Of a stretch of 20,492 nt of DNA, positions 20,042 to 20,492 are shown piece after piece. The position numbers and the translations under genes are program-made. Location: positions 1 to 20,492 of the forward strand of contig JAHBMJ010002284.1 in NCBI GenBank assembly GCA_018398765.1, written 5' to 3'. Numbering within the stretch: the first letter of the stretch is position 1; each line of letters starts with the position of its first letter. The notes below the pieces were generated by a model. The model did not search any database. It saw nothing but the letters and a program-made list of their open reading frames with translations, and was not told where the DNA came from. Origin of the DNA: Chromera velia (lineage: Eukaryota > Sar > Chromeraceae).

Positions 20042-20109
20042 AAGCAGTGTGCCAACAGGGTTGCCTGAACTCATCAAGATCAGTTGCATGCTCTAACCAA
20101 CTGAGCTCA
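20042..20109 (-). repeat. tRNA-like segment with pol III A box (possible SINE head)
   Basis: On the minus strand TGAGCTCAGTTGGTTAGAGC (20090-20109) matches a tRNA D-arm/A box with a perfect GCTC/GAGC stem. About 35 nt further GAGTTCAGGCAACCC is a poor B-box match. An anticodon arm cannot be folded well, so this is not an intact tRNA; it may be a decayed tRNA or a tRNA-derived SINE head. It overlaps the stop codon of the Pol fragment. Confidence 0.4.
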
Positions 20110-20492
20110 TTCAAAGTCTGCTGACCATGTGTCATCAAATTTCTTGAACTTCGTCAGTCCATCTGCCAACTGTTGAGTCTTTCCATCGTAGTGACGAAGC
20201 TTTACATCCATTCTTTTCACTTCCTGAACACACCAGGCCAAAATCTCGGACAGTCCCTCTTCCTTCTTTGCTACCCCCGTTTCCATTTGACTGAGGCTTG
20301 TTACGCTACCTGAAAACAAAACAACCTCAAGTGAGGGAAAAAGGAAATGAAGAGTGCGAAGCATCAAGGGAAGACGTTTCAATCCCATTCGGATTGCAAG
20401 GAGCTCAGCTCCAGGTGCAGACAATACCTTTCTCTTCTCCTTGTGAGTCGCCCAGTCAAGGATATTCAACCAACAAATCAAAGACCATGAGG
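20107..20492 (-). pseudogene. Ty1/copia-type Pol C-terminus (RNase H domain), partial, degenerate
   Basis: An open minus-strand frame enters from the right edge and stops at 20107-20109. It shows the end of a copia-type reverse transcriptase-RNase H: WATHKEKRKVLSAPGAELLA (the conserved W-x-x-x-K then S-x-x-AE) near the edge, and RHYDGKTQQLADGLTK near the end, the family's typical H-x-x-G-x-x-Q-x-ADxLTK close. Between them the expected hydrophobic-T-D-S motif reads VVLFSGSV, so the catalytic Asp is missing. The frame is otherwise open, so decay is recent or this copy is inactive by point change. Such elements move via an RNA intermediate; the rest lies beyond the window. It is transcribed opposite to the large gene. 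Confidence 0.75.

Overview
The window looks like nuclear DNA of a eukaryotic microbe with an intron-rich genome, most likely an alveolate of the chromerid/dinoflagellate neighbourhood. This is inferred from gene family, intron style and repeat style; no marker gene fixes the species. No prokaryotic operon, Shine-Dalgarno or CRISPR signal is present.

Nearly all of it (about 273-18614, + strand) is one very large gene. I rebuilt it as 29 exons by matching GT/AG sites, codon phase and protein character. The exons total 7608 nt, which is 2535 codons plus a stop, with every junction in phase. The protein is recognised from family features as a TmcB/TmcC-like (tiny macrocysts) multi-pass membrane protein. 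Its order is: N-terminal hydrophobic block (273-3483), alpha-helical TPR-like cytoplasmic block (4008-9708), a membrane helix and a ~430-residue sequon-bearing loop closed by a second helix (10011-12377), a ~790-residue Ser/Pro/Arg-rich disordered region (12792-15348), two further membrane helices enclosing a helical loop (15757-18173), and a charged, Gly-rich tail ending at 18614. The true start may lie upstream of 273 or outside the window.

The introns are 23 to ~980 nt and full of simple repeats. On the sense strand these are almost always GT, CT, TTC or TGTC, rarely CA or GA. Several tetranucleotide runs start at the splice sites themselves. Twelve of 28 inferred donors have C at +3 (typically GTCAGT), and a 23-nt intron is inferred at 8130-8152.

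Downstream (18615-20492) is non-genic or mobile-element DNA: a likely 3' UTR/intergenic stretch, an unassigned short ORF with a perfect 10-bp hairpin (19380-19403), a nearly perfect 110-bp inverted repeat (19665-19774 / 19915-20024), a G-run/purine tract, a tRNA-like A-box segment, and on the minus strand the C-terminal RNase H end of a Ty1/copia-type Pol that runs off the right edge and lacks an expected catalytic Asp.
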